This document shows, in pieces, positions 16,701-24,148 of a stretch of 49,923 nt of DNA (positions within the stretch are counted from its first letter, which is position 1; each line of letters begins with the position of its first letter). Location: assembly GCA_001550305.1 (NCBI GenBank), contig LRTP01000258.1, positions 1 through 49,923 on the forward strand, in the 5' to 3' direction. The stretch is from Streptomyces diastatochromogenes (lineage in GTDB: Bacteria; Actinomycetota; Actinomycetes; Streptomycetales; Streptomycetaceae). The position numbers and the translations under genes are program-made. The notes under the pieces were generated by a model. That model searched no databases, was not told the origin of the DNA, and saw nothing but the letters and a program-made list of their open reading frames with translations.

Positions 16701-18127
16701 CCGTCTCCGCGCGGGACGACGTGTTCGACCTGGGAGCCCACTCGCTCCAGGCCATCCAGGTCGCCAACCGCCTCGGCGTCGAACTGCGCCGTGACGTGAA
16801 GGTCGCCTGGCTCTTCCAGCACCCGACCCCCGCCGAGTTGGCGAGGTTCCTGGAGCAACGGGAGCGGCCTCGACAGGCCGCTGCCGGCCTTCCGGCGGCC
16901 TTGCTCGCCGACATCGTCCTCGATCCGGACATCCGCCCCGCCGACGGTCCCCGGGCGAGCCGTACACCGGACAGAGTCCTGCTCACCGGCGCCACCGGCT
17001 TCGTCGGCGTGCACGTGCTGGCCGAGCTCCTGATGAACACCGGCGCGGAGGTCGTCTGCACCGTCCGCGCCGCGAGCCCGGCCGAGGCCACCGCCCGCAT
17101 CCACCAGGCCCTGGAAACCCACCTGATCAACCTCCCGGACGCGGCGCGTCACCGCATCACGGCGGTCCCCGCGGACCTCACCCGCCCCCACCTCGGCCTG
17201 GACGACGCGCTCTGCGCCGAACTCGCCCGCACCTGCGGGGCGATCATCCACAACGCGGCGGCCGTCAGCATCATGCGCGAGTACGCCACCCTCCGCGCCG
17301 CCAACACCGAGTCCACCCGGGACCTGCTGCGCATGGCGGCCGTGCGCTCGACCCCCCTGCACTTCGTGTCGACCCTCTCCGTCGCCCCACCCCTCGCCCT
17401 CGCCCCGGAGGTGCCGGAGGCGTTCCTCCCGGCCCATCCCGGACTGCGCCACGGCTACCAGCAGTCGAAGTGGGCGGCCGAGCGCCTGCTGGAACAAGCC
17501 GTGGAGAGAGGCCTGCCGGTCACCGTGCACCGGCTCGGCCGGATCGTCGGCCCGTACGCAACCGGTTACGTGAACGAGCGGGACTTCCTCTGGAGCGTGC
17601 TGCGCGCGGGGGTTCCCGCCGGCATCGTCCCCGACCTGTTCGAGGAGGAGGCCTGGACACCCGTCGACCACGTCGCGCAAGCCCTCGTCCACCTCTGCCT
17701 CGGCCAGCCCGCGCCGCGCGCGACCGTCTTCAACCACGCCGCCGGCGAGCTGGTGAGACTGGGTGACGTGTACGACTGGCTGGAGGAGTACGGCTACCCG
17801 CTGCGGCGTATGCCGTTGGGCCGGTGGCGTGCCGAACTGCCCCGCTCGTCCGGTGACTTCGGTGGGTCCGATGGGTCCGGCGTGGCGGAGACCACGCTCG
17901 CCTTCTTCGACTCCTGGGACGACGGCACCGACGACGCGACCGGACCCGACCTGCGCCTGGGACGCGTCCGCGCCGACAACGTCGTGAACGGTCTGCGCGG
18001 CAGCGGTATCACCTGCCCGCCCGTCGACCGCCACCTCGTCTTCCGCTACCTCGACCACTGCGTCACCACCGGAACCCTGCCCGCCCCAGCCGGGAGACAG
18101 TTCCATCCCGCCACGCCCGCAAGGTAG
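13781..18127 (+). CDS. scoA: Single-module NRPS, C-A-PCP-reductase (ScoA/Nrp type)
   Basis: 1448 residues. The condensation domain (about 10-430) has HHIALDG (H146, H147, D151). The adenylation domain (about 465-950) has LHTSGSTGRPKG near 600 and NTYGPTEATV near 747. PCP Ser988 lies in LGAHSLQ. The terminal reductase has GATGFVG near 1068 and the catalytic Tyr1226/Lys1230 (YQQSK). Aligning to GrsA by eye gives the specificity code DTEDVGTVVK, which I associate with lysine-type substrates. INLP synthetases of this type acylate both lysine amines with isonitrile acyl chains and release the product reductively. The start was chosen for GGGGAG upstream and overlap with the ACP gene. Confidence 0.92.
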   Translation: MPTHDSDMDDTRRRHPLLAAQEGIWTGQQLDPDSPAYNTAEYVLIDGPVDTAGFDAALHHVVAETEALNVAFVVDDQGRPWQTDAPAGDWRLHTADLTTEPAPHAAALAWMGEDMARPVDLVRGPVFGHALLRVAPEQYLWYHRVHHIALDGFGLSLVARRVAQVYTALAAGEPVEDSGFGTLAAVRDEERAYRDSPRFAKARAYWADRFADRPPVATPAGRTALPARTFHRRVAELDATETEVLRAVARDLKLTWSEVLLAVTAAQLHHTTGAPEIVLSLPAMGRLGSVALRVPCMVRNILPLRVAVTASDSLRDLAARVSRELRAGLPHQRYRYEQLRRDLRLVGGQRRLSGPGVNIMPFEYDLRFAGHRSTVHNVSAGPVDDLSVNVYDRSEGGGLRIAVDANPDLYDEADVAALQEGLLSLLREAVAAPDRALGDLRAREPVPVLDGGPLPGPVRPVLGLIADHAARRGGSVAVAHDGDSITYAQLFGSARALARRLAARRVGHGDLVAVALPRGIDAITAILGVLLSGAASCPLDPTGPPARRAELLDDARPVLVLTISSYADGFGDRIVLRYDQPEPESGAAQPPTTTPEDLAYVLHTSGSTGRPKGVEIGHRALAHFVAGATHRYGLHHLDRVLQFAPLHFDTSVEEIFLTLCAGATLVVRGDDMTESVPRFLEACARLRISFLDLPTAYWHEVAYAVSTGAATLPAEVRTVVIGGEAALFERVDRWRKAVGTSVRLLNTYGPTEATVVATVADLHDPSLAPGDVPIGLPLPGTRAAVVDGELHLLGDNLARGYRGDRPPDTSRFAPLAQLAGAPRAYRTGDLVRIGDDGQLRYLGRSDTEFKISGHRVHPAEVEGALLGHPGVRGAAVVGQVLGDGTRRLVAYVVPDGPAPAVAGIRDHLRKTLPAAMIPSAVEFRDRLPRTGSGKIDRNALATTAPAPEAQSASSDSALEHTIAAVWQQALGVAAVSARDDVFDLGAHSLQAIQVANRLGVELRRDVKVAWLFQHPTPAELARFLEQRERPRQAAAGLPAALLADIVLDPDIRPADGPRASRTPDRVLLTGATGFVGVHVLAELLMNTGAEVVCTVRAASPAEATARIHQALETHLINLPDAARHRITAVPADLTRPHLGLDDALCAELARTCGAIIHNAAAVSIMREYATLRAANTESTRDLLRMAAVRSTPLHFVSTLSVAPPLALAPEVPEAFLPAHPGLRHGYQQSKWAAERLLEQAVERGLPVTVHRLGRIVGPYATGYVNERDFLWSVLRAGVPAGIVPDLFEEEAWTPVDHVAQALVHLCLGQPAPRATVFNHAAGELVRLGDVYDWLEEYGYPLRRMPLGRWRAELPRSSGDFGGSDGSGVAETTLAFFDSWDDGTDDATGPDLRLGRVRADNVVNGLRGSGITCPPVDRHLVFRYLDHCVTTGTLPAPAGRQFHPATPAR

Positions 18128-18139
18128 TTGGGCATGTCC

Positions 18140-18170
18140 GGGAACTCAGGGGCGCCACCCCCCGACTACT
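18140..18170 (+). promoter_or_regulatory. Candidate ECF promoter, site D (ABC importer)
   Basis: GGGAACTC at 18140-18147, CGAC at 18163-18166 (17-base spacer after GGGAAC), then TACTG. It shares both boxes with site C and the extended -10 with site A. It sits in the 90-base gap between the NRPS stop and the binding-protein start at 18218. This would give the importer its own metal-responsive promoter in addition to read-through. Confidence 0.65.
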
Positions 18171-18217
18171 GCAACAGAACCCGACGCCTCACGAGCACCT
18201 CGCAACAAGGAGCCAGC

Positions 18218-19261
18218 ATGTCGAACAAACGGCCGGTCGCCGTCGTCCTGGCCGGCGCCCTCTGTCTGGTCACGACGGCATGCGCCGACTCGTCTACCGA
18301 CAAGGGCGCCGCCACCGGCGGCAACGCTTCCGCGGCGGCTGCGAAGTCCGGCTACCCGGTGACCTTCGAGAACTGTGGGGTGTCCGAGAAGTTCACCGAG
18401 GAACCCAGCCGGGTGGTCGTGATGAACGGCGCCTCGGTGGCCGAGGTCTCCACGCTGCTCTCCCTCGGCGTCGGCGACCGCATCGTCGCCAACCAGCAGA
18501 GCTACGGGATGTCCGAGGTGGCGGGCCGCGCCAAGGCCATCAAGGCCCTGCCGACCGGCAACGTCAAGCTCAACGACGCGTACGACGTCCCGCGCGAGGC
18601 GATGATCGGGCTGCGGCCCGACCTGGTGCTGTCCACGACTTCGTACGGCTTCGACGAGAAGAACGGCTTCGCCACCCGCGACCAGCTCAAGCAGGTGGGC
18701 GCGGGCACCTACGTCTCCCCACAGGGCTGCGACCAGGACACCTCCAAGATGACCATCGCCGACAGCTACACGCTGCTGCGCGACATGGGCAAGATCTTCA
18801 ACGTCAGCGACCGCGCCGAGAAGCTGATCGCCGCGTCGGAGAAGAACATCGCCGACGTCTCCGCGAAGGTGCAGGGCGACAAGCAGCCCAAGGTCATGAT
18901 CCTTTTCTCCAACATGGCCATGGGCGGCAACGACTTCAGCTCGGTCGTCGCCAAGGGCATCTACAACGACATCCTCGCCAAGGCCGGCGGCAGCAACGCC
19001 TTCGCGTCCGCATCCAGGACCTCCTTCGCCGACCTGAGCAAGGAGAAGGTGGCCGCCACCGACGTAGACGCGCTCGTCGTCATCGGCTACAACGACCCGA
19101 ACCCGGCGGCCTACGCCAAGAAACTGCTGAAGGAGTTCCCCCAGTGGCCGGCCGCGAAGAACAACAAGTACGTGGCCCTGTCCGACTCGATGTACCTCGG
19201 CCCCAGCAACGACCTGGCCGTCGAGAAGGTCGCCAAGATGCTGCACCCCGACAAGTTCTGA
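18218..19261 (+). CDS. ABC importer substrate-binding lipoprotein (siderophore/chalkophore type)
   Basis: 347 residues from the ATG at 18218, after AAGGAG. The N-terminus is a lipoprotein signal (Lys/Arg, hydrophobic stretch, then TTAC with Cys22), followed by a Ser/Gly/Ala linker. The rest matches the FepB/BtuF class of two-lobed binding proteins with a rigid linker: EEPSRVVVMNGASVAEVSTL, LRPDLVLS and VDALVVIGY. The family captures metal complexes and delivers them to FecCD permeases. It follows the NRPS gene directly, so its ligand is probably the metal-loaded isonitrile lipopeptide; that ligand is inferred. Confidence 0.85.
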   Translation: MSNKRPVAVVLAGALCLVTTACADSSTDKGAATGGNASAAAAKSGYPVTFENCGVSEKFTEEPSRVVVMNGASVAEVSTLLSLGVGDRIVANQQSYGMSEVAGRAKAIKALPTGNVKLNDAYDVPREAMIGLRPDLVLSTTSYGFDEKNGFATRDQLKQVGAGTYVSPQGCDQDTSKMTIADSYTLLRDMGKIFNVSDRAEKLIAASEKNIADVSAKVQGDKQPKVMILFSNMAMGGNDFSSVVAKGIYNDILAKAGGSNAFASASRTSFADLSKEKVAATDVDALVVIGYNDPNPAAYAKKLLKEFPQWPAAKNNKYVALSDSMYLGPSNDLAVEKVAKMLHPDKF

Positions 19262-20310
19262 GCCCGAGTCCGATTCCGAGCCGCCTGCGGCTGCCGCTCG
19301 CGGTCGCCGGCCTGCTGGTCGTTCTCGTTGCCGTGATGGTGGTGGCGGTGAGCATCGGCGCGGTGAACATCCCGGTGGCGGATGTGTGGGGAATCCTCTT
19401 GCACCACGTCACCGGCCGGGGAGCCACCGGCGACCCGGCGCTGGACCAGATCGTGTGGACCTTCCGGGCACCCCGCGTCGTCCTGGCCGCCCTGGTCGGC
19501 GCGGGCCTCGCCGTCGCCGGGGCGGTGCTCCAGACCCTGGTCTCCAACCCGCTCGCCGACCCGGTCGTCCTGGGCTTCTCCTACGGCGCCTCCCTGGGCG
19601 CCGTACTGGTCATCACCCTGGGCGGTGTCGCGCTCGGCGGGCTGGGCGGTCTCGGCGTGTCCGGCGCGGCGTTCGTCGGCGCCCTCGCGGCCGGGGCCCT
19701 GGTCTTCGCCCTGGGACAACGCCAGGGCCGACTGGCCCCGACCCGGCTGGTGCTGGCGGGAGTCGCGGTCGGCTATGTCCTGCTGTCGGTGACGAGCTTC
19801 GTCCAGTTGCTGGCGACGCCCACCGAACTGCGGACGGTGATGTTCTGGATGCTCGGCAGCGTCGCCGGCGCCCAGTGGAGCCAACTGCCCACGGTCTCGG
19901 TGGTGGTCCTGACGAGCACCGTCGTGCTGACCCTGTTCGGCCGTCGCCTCAACGCCCTGCTGGCCGGCGACGAGTCCGCCACCGCGCTCGGCGTGGACGT
20001 CAACCGGCTGCGCGCCGTCCTGCTGGTGATCAGCGCGCTACTCACCGGCACCGTCATCGCCGTTGCCGGCGGCGTGGGCTTCGTCGGCCTGATGATCCCC
20101 CACCTGGTCCGCCTCACCACCGGCGCGGACCATCGCAGACTGCTGCCCCTGACCGCACTCCTTGGCGCCATCTACCTGGTCCTCGTCGACCTGCTCTCCC
20201 GCACCGTCAACCGCCCCAACGAACTGCCGCTGGGCATCCTCACCGCCCTGCTCGGCGCCCCCTTCTTCCTGTGGCTGCTGCGCCGCAACAAGGGCCTGGA
20301 CACCGTATGA
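19258..20310 (+). CDS. FecCD-type ABC permease, probable CTG start
   Basis: About 350 residues with the many helices of FecCD permeases. Family motifs include RAPRVVLAALVGAGLAVAGA, NPLADPVVLGFSYGASLGAV and GGVGFVGLMIPHLVRL. No ATG, GTG or TTG is available between the end of the binding-protein gene and the first helix. The frame instead offers CTG at 19258, which overlaps the previous stop as CTGA. The next standard start (GTG near 19336) would cut the first helix in half. I therefore place the start at the CTG, expressed by translational coupling. It works with the binding protein and ATPase on either side. Confidence 0.8.
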   Translation: MSPSPIPSRLRLPLAVAGLLVVLVAVMVVAVSIGAVNIPVADVWGILLHHVTGRGATGDPALDQIVWTFRAPRVVLAALVGAGLAVAGAVLQTLVSNPLADPVVLGFSYGASLGAVLVITLGGVALGGLGGLGVSGAAFVGALAAGALVFALGQRQGRLAPTRLVLAGVAVGYVLLSVTSFVQLLATPTELRTVMFWMLGSVAGAQWSQLPTVSVVVLTSTVVLTLFGRRLNALLAGDESATALGVDVNRLRAVLLVISALLTGTVIAVAGGVGFVGLMIPHLVRLTTGADHRRLLPLTALLGAIYLVLVDLLSRTVNRPNELPLGILTALLGAPFFLWLLRRNKGLDTV

Positions 20311-20350
20311 GGGCCTGCACGCCGCACGGAGGGCCCGGACACCGTATGAG
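20292..20350 (+). repeat. Direct repeat at permease/ATPase junction
   Basis: Two 20-base copies that differ at one base (20292-20311 and 20331-20350), each containing GGACACCGTATGAG. The first holds the permease stop; the second lies in the short intergenic leader of the ATPase gene. Confidence 0.7.
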
Positions 20351-20365
20351 GAGCCTGGACGGCCT

Positions 20366-21172
20366 ATGAAACTGACCGTGGACCAGCTCCACATCACCCT
20401 GGACCGCAAGCGGATCCTCCGCGATGTGCACCTGGAAGCCGCCAAGGGCGACATCGTCGGGCTCGTGGGCCCCAACGGCAGCGGCAAGTCCACCCTGCTG
20501 CGCACGGTCTACCGCTCCCTGCGGCCGGCCGACGGCGTGGTCAGGGTGGGTGGCGACGACGTATGGGAACTGTCCGCGCGCACGGCCGCCCGCCGCACGG
20601 CGGCCGTCCTCCAGGACGCCGGCACCACGACCGGCCTGACCGTGACCGAGATCGTCGCCCTGGGGCGCACGCCTCACCACGGGCTGATGGGCCGGGACGG
20701 CGCCGAGGACCGCGAGGCCGTGGCCGAGGCGGTCGAGCGCTGCGGCGTCGGCCCCTTCGCGGGCCGCGACTACGCCACCCTCTCCGGCGGCGAACGCCAG
20801 CGCGTCCTGCTGGCTCGCGCCCTCGCCCAACGACCCCGGCTCCTGGTCCTGGACGAACTCACCAACCACCTCGACATCCGCGCCCGGTTCGAGCTCCTGG
20901 ACCTGATCCGCAGTACAGGGATCACCACCCTGGCGGTCCTGCACGACCTCGACCTGGCCGCCCGGCTCTGCGACCACCTCGTCGTGCTCCACGAGGGCGC
21001 GGCGGTGGCGGCGGGACCCGTGCTGGAGGTCCTGACACCGGACCTCCTGTGCGACGTCTTCGGCGTACGGGGCACCACGGAACGACACCCTGACGGCGTC
21101 GTCCGCATCACGTATGCCGCCCAGCCACTCGCCTTCGCCCAGGAGCCCGAGCCCGAGCGTGCGGGGCGGTGA
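20366..21172 (+). CDS. ABC importer ATP-binding protein (FecE/BtuD-like)
   Basis: 268 residues from the ATG at 20366; GAGGAG lies about 12 bases upstream. Walker A is GPNGSGKST, the signature is LSGGERQR, and Walker B is LLVLDEL, where the usual Pro after DE is Leu. The H-loop His is in AVLHDLDLAARL. It energises the FecCD permease for uptake of a metal complex. It is the last gene of the run that starts at 9056 and stops eight bases before a convergent gene remnant. Confidence 0.88.
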   Translation: MKLTVDQLHITLDRKRILRDVHLEAAKGDIVGLVGPNGSGKSTLLRTVYRSLRPADGVVRVGGDDVWELSARTAARRTAAVLQDAGTTTGLTVTEIVALGRTPHHGLMGRDGAEDREAVAEAVERCGVGPFAGRDYATLSGGERQRVLLARALAQRPRLLVLDELTNHLDIRARFELLDLIRSTGITTLAVLHDLDLAARLCDHLVVLHEGAAVAAGPVLEVLTPDLLCDVFGVRGTTERHPDGVVRITYAAQPLAFAQEPEPERAGR

Positions 21173-21179
21173 CGCGCCG

Positions 21180-21440
21180 TCACGCGCGGCGCGGCTCGTA
21201 CTGGATTCCGTTCCGGGTCAGCTCGCTCTCCTCGGCCGTGGTCAGGTCGTGATCCGTGACGAGACCGAGCCCCTTGGCACACCGCACCACACCCGACCGG
21301 GGCCCAAGGCTCAGGACCCGCACCGGAGACGACGCGATGTGGGCGGCCCAGAACCCCAGTACCTCCCAAGGCCCGGCGATGTCGAGTTCCTCGGCGCCCT
21401 CGAAGAGGAGGACGCCGATGGTCAGGGTGTCGTCGTTCAC
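21180..21440 (-). pseudogene. DJ-1/PfpI-family remnant with internal deletion
   Basis: An 86-codon frame. The first 65 residues (TIGVLLFEGAEELDIAGPWE) are the N-terminus of a DJ-1/PfpI (GATase1-like) protein, and the last dozen (LTRNGIQYEPRR) look like the usual C-terminus. The middle, including the nucleophile-elbow cysteine, is missing, so a family protein of about 190-200 residues has lost roughly 100. It cannot be catalytic. Confidence 0.6.
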
Positions 21441-21456
21441 GGGAGTCGTGCCGGCG

Positions 21457-22036
21457 TCAGGCCGACGCCGCGGTGAGGCGGTCCAGGGCGCCGGCCTTGG
21501 CCTGGGCGACGAGGTCGGCGAACTGCTCCTCGCTCATCTGTACCTGCTGTCCGAAGTCGTCGGTGATGCGTACCCGCTTGTCCTCGGGAGCATCCGGGTC
21601 CAGGAAGAGCCGGTCGCCGCCGTCTTTGCCGACCGCATGGACGCCTACGCCGACGCGGTCGCCGTCGCCCTGGACGACCCCGACCCCTGACACGGGTTCA
21701 TCGGCTACACCGAGACCGCCCGCGCGATGCAGGCCACGGACCAGGGCTTCGCCGACGTACTGACCACGACCTTCCCCGACGGCGGCGTTGGCCGTGTGGA
21801 TCAGCACCAGGTCCGAGGGGTCGAAGTCCTCGCGCAGACGGCCCGTCGCAGTCAACGCCTGCGGCGACTCCGCCCCCGACCCCTGGCATCGCGTCGTCGC
21901 CCTGTTCATCCAGTTCGTCGAGGCCCCCGCCCGCGGCCTGCTGCCTCCCTCCTGCGAGCACGACGCCCTCTACCGGGCGATGCTCCGCGCCGGCGAGGCG
22001 GGCCTCACCGCACCCGGGCCGGACCAATCCAGCTGA
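21457..22036. pseudogene. Scrambled remnants including a TetR-family regulator
   Basis: Fragments of one TetR-like C-terminal domain appear on both strands. On plus, about 21620-21780, are FADRMDAYADAVAVALDDPD and, after a stop, GFADVLTTTFP. On minus, about 21790-21860, is GRLREDFDPSDLVLIHTANA. On plus again, about 21860-22036, is WHRVVALFIQFVEAPARGLL and YRAMLRAGE. This is best explained by an internal inversion. A separate minus-strand frame at 21457-21650 ends in MSEEQFADLVAQAKAGALDR, possibly the tail of an unrelated small gene. Nothing here looks functional. Confidence 0.4.
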
Positions 22037-22202
22037 CCCCGGGACCGGAACACTGCGCGGACGCTCTTCCGGATCCTCGACCGCTCTCTGGACCCGGCAC
22101 ACAAGTCGAGGGACCTGCCGAATCCAGCCCCGCACACTGCTGCCGCGCGCGCTGGAGGCGCTGCCGACCGATACCGTGGACCCCTTCCCTCTGTTCCTTT
22201 CG

Positions 22203-22253
22203 CAGGCCCAGACCGACGACGTGCTGTTGGAGCATGTCGTCGGTCTGGGCCTG
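22203..22253. repeat. Long perfect inverted repeat (hairpin)
   Basis: The left arm 22203-22220 (CAGGCCCAGACCGACGAC) and right arm 22236-22253 are exact reverse complements over 18 bp. Inside, one mismatch is followed by four more pairs (TGCT/AGCA), leaving a 5-base loop. The 22037-22532 interval otherwise holds no recognisable gene. It could be a terminator, an insertion-sequence end or a recombination site. Confidence 0.85.
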
Positions 22254-22532
22254 GTGATCGAGCGGGGCTCGAACGTCCGGGGTCGGCACTGGCTCTGATC
22301 GCAGAAGAATCGATGCACGTGCAGGCGACGCGTCAGCTGGTCCGCCGACGCCAACACCGCGATGTTCGTCACCGCCGGGAAGCGTCTGGTCCAGAACTGG
22401 CCGCCGGATTCGGGACCCCTCGGCTGCACCGTCACGGTCGCCGACTCCTGGCTGGTGCACCCGGGTTGGCCGCTTGGCGTGGTCGTGGTCGCCGTGTTGC
22501 GGCGCCGCGACGTAGGAACCCGTGGCATGAGC

Positions 22533-22898
22533 TCATTCAGGGGCGGGGCCGGGTGGTGTCCAGGCTGCTGAGGCTGCTTGTGCGGTGGGGTGGGTGGGGA
22601 AGACCTGGTCCAGCCCGACGATGTGGAGCATCCGGTTGACGCGGTCGGGGACCGCTGCCAGGGCGATGTCCGCCCGGGCGGCGAGGGCGTGATTGCGGGC
22701 GGCGATCAGGACGGTGATGCCGCTGGAGTCGCAGAAAGTGATGCCGGTCAGGTCGATGACGAGCTGCTGGCCTGCCTGGAGTGTCAGGCGGGGCAGGAGC
22801 GTACGTACGTCGGGGGCGCTGTCGTTGTCGAGTTCTCCGGACAGTTCGATGACGGGTCCGGCGGGGGTGGCGCGGGTGCGGACGGTCAGCTGGGTCAC
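22533..22898 (-). CDS. STAS-domain anti-sigma factor antagonist (RsbV-like)
   Basis: 121 residues covering one STAS domain. It starts with MTQLTVRTRATPAGPVIELS and has the phosphorylation motif CDSSGITVL (Ser58 by the usual alignment). RsbV-type proteins sequester an anti-sigma kinase when dephosphorylated. The GTG start overlaps the stop of the phosphatase gene (GTGA), so the phosphatase and its probable substrate are made together. No RsbW-type kinase or sigma-B-type gene lies in this window. The partner must be elsewhere. Confidence 0.85.
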   Translation of the reverse strand: MTQLTVRTRATPAGPVIELSGELDNDSAPDVRTLLPRLTLQAGQQLVIDLTGITFCDSSGITVLIAARNHALAARADIALAAVPDRVNRMLHIVGLDQVFPTHPTAQAASAAWTPPGPAPE

Positions 22899-24148
22899 GG
22901 CTGCTCTTCACTGGTGGGCCGGGGCACGCTGATGGCGAGCACGGCGGTGTCGTCGTCCACTCCGGTGCCGAATGTGTCGAGCAGGTCACGGACCGCGGCC
23001 ACGGCGTCGGAGGCGGTCGTCGGCGCCAGGACTTGGGCGAAGTCGAGGAGAGCGTCGTCACCGTAGCGGTCGCCGTCAGTGATCTGGGCGGTGTGTGCTT
23101 CGGTGAGGCCGTCCGTGTGGAGCAGCAGGGTGTCGCCGAGGTCGAGGCGGACGGTGGTGGTGGCGATGTGGGCGTCGGGCAGGGCGCCGATGAGCTGCCC
23201 GCCGGGGGTGGGCAGGTAGTCGGCAGTGCCGTCGGCCCGCATGAGCAGGGCAGGGGGGTGGCCGCCGCTGGCCAGGGTGACACGGAAGCCGCCTCGGTCT
23301 GCGTCGGGGGTGAGCAGTCCGAAGACGACCGTGCAGAACCGTGGGTCCTGGCCGTTGTATTCGTGGTTGAGAACCGTGTTGAGGTTGCTCAGGACGGCGA
23401 CCGGGTCGGGGTCGTAGACGGCAGCGGCGCGCAGGGTGTAGCGGGCCAGGGAGGTGACGGCCGCTGCGGCCGCGCCCTTGCCGCACACGTCGCCCAGGAA
23501 CAGTCCCCATGTTCCCGAGGCGAGAGGGAACAGGTCGTAGAAATCGCCGCCGACCTTGTCGGTCGAGGCGATGTGGTAGTGCGCGGCCACATCCAAGCCG
23601 GGCACATTCACCAGGGTCGGAGGCAGGAGGGTCCGTTGCAGGGTGGCGTTGAGGCGCTTGAGTTCCTCGCGTTCGCGTTCTGCTTCCCGCCGCGCGCGCA
23701 GCAGCTCGGTCTCGTAGGCGCGGCGGTCGCGGGCGTCGAAGACGGTGGTACGGATCAGCAGTGGCTGCCCGTCGCTGCCGGTCTTGACCGTGGAGGTCAC
23801 CAGTACCGGCAGGCGGCCGCCGTCGGCCGTCTTGAGTTCCAGAGCGATTCCGCTGACCTCTCCCTGCATGCGCAGCAACGGAGCGAAGTGCGTCTCGTGG
23901 TAGAGCCGGCCTCCCACGGTGAGCAGGTCGGAGAAGGTCTTGCGGCCCACCAGGTCGCCACGTTGGTGGCCCAGCCAGTCGAGCAGCGTCGTGTTGATCT
24001 TCGCGATCGTGCCGTCCAGCAGGGTGGAGAGATAGCCGCACGGCGCACGCTCGTACAGGTCCTCCGCGCTGTCTTCCAGCAGTGCGGAGAACGCCGCGTG
24101 GTCGTCACGGTTCTCGCTGCCCCCGCCACCACTGGCCTTGCGCATCAT
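22895..24148 (-). CDS. PAS-SpoIIE/PP2C phosphatase (RsbP/RsbU-like)
   Basis: 417 residues from the ATG at 24148. An N-terminal PAS domain spans about 25-140 (YERAPCGYLSTLLDGTIAKI, then a PAC segment), followed by a short coiled coil rich in Glu/Arg. The C-terminal half is a SpoIIE-type PP2C domain with GGDFYDLFPL, FLGDVCGKGAAAA and DTLLLHTDGLTEA, which hold the metal-binding Asp residues. This layout is that of RsbP, which dephosphorylates the STAS antagonist after energy stress. The start overlaps the RsbQ-like stop (ATGATG) and the stop overlaps the STAS gene, making a tightly coupled three-gene cassette. Confidence 0.88.
   Translation of the reverse strand: MMRKASGGGGSENRDDHAAFSALLEDSAEDLYERAPCGYLSTLLDGTIAKINTTLLDWLGHQRGDLVGRKTFSDLLTVGGRLYHETHFAPLLRMQGEVSGIALELKTADGGRLPVLVTSTVKTGSDGQPLLIRTTVFDARDRRAYETELLRARREAEREREELKRLNATLQRTLLPPTLVNVPGLDVAAHYHIASTDKVGGDFYDLFPLASGTWGLFLGDVCGKGAAAAAVTSLARYTLRAAAVYDPDPVAVLSNLNTVLNHEYNGQDPRFCTVVFGLLTPDADRGGFRVTLASGGHPPALLMRADGTADYLPTPGGQLIGALPDAHIATTTVRLDLGDTLLLHTDGLTEAHTAQITDGDRYGDDALLDFAQVLAPTTASDAVAAVRDLLDTFGTGVDDDTAVLAISVPRPTSEEQP

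Noticed and set aside
22080..22530. Coding frames on both strands around the long hairpin
   Set aside because: The similar peptides on the two strands arise from the inverted repeat; no family similarity or start signals were seen.
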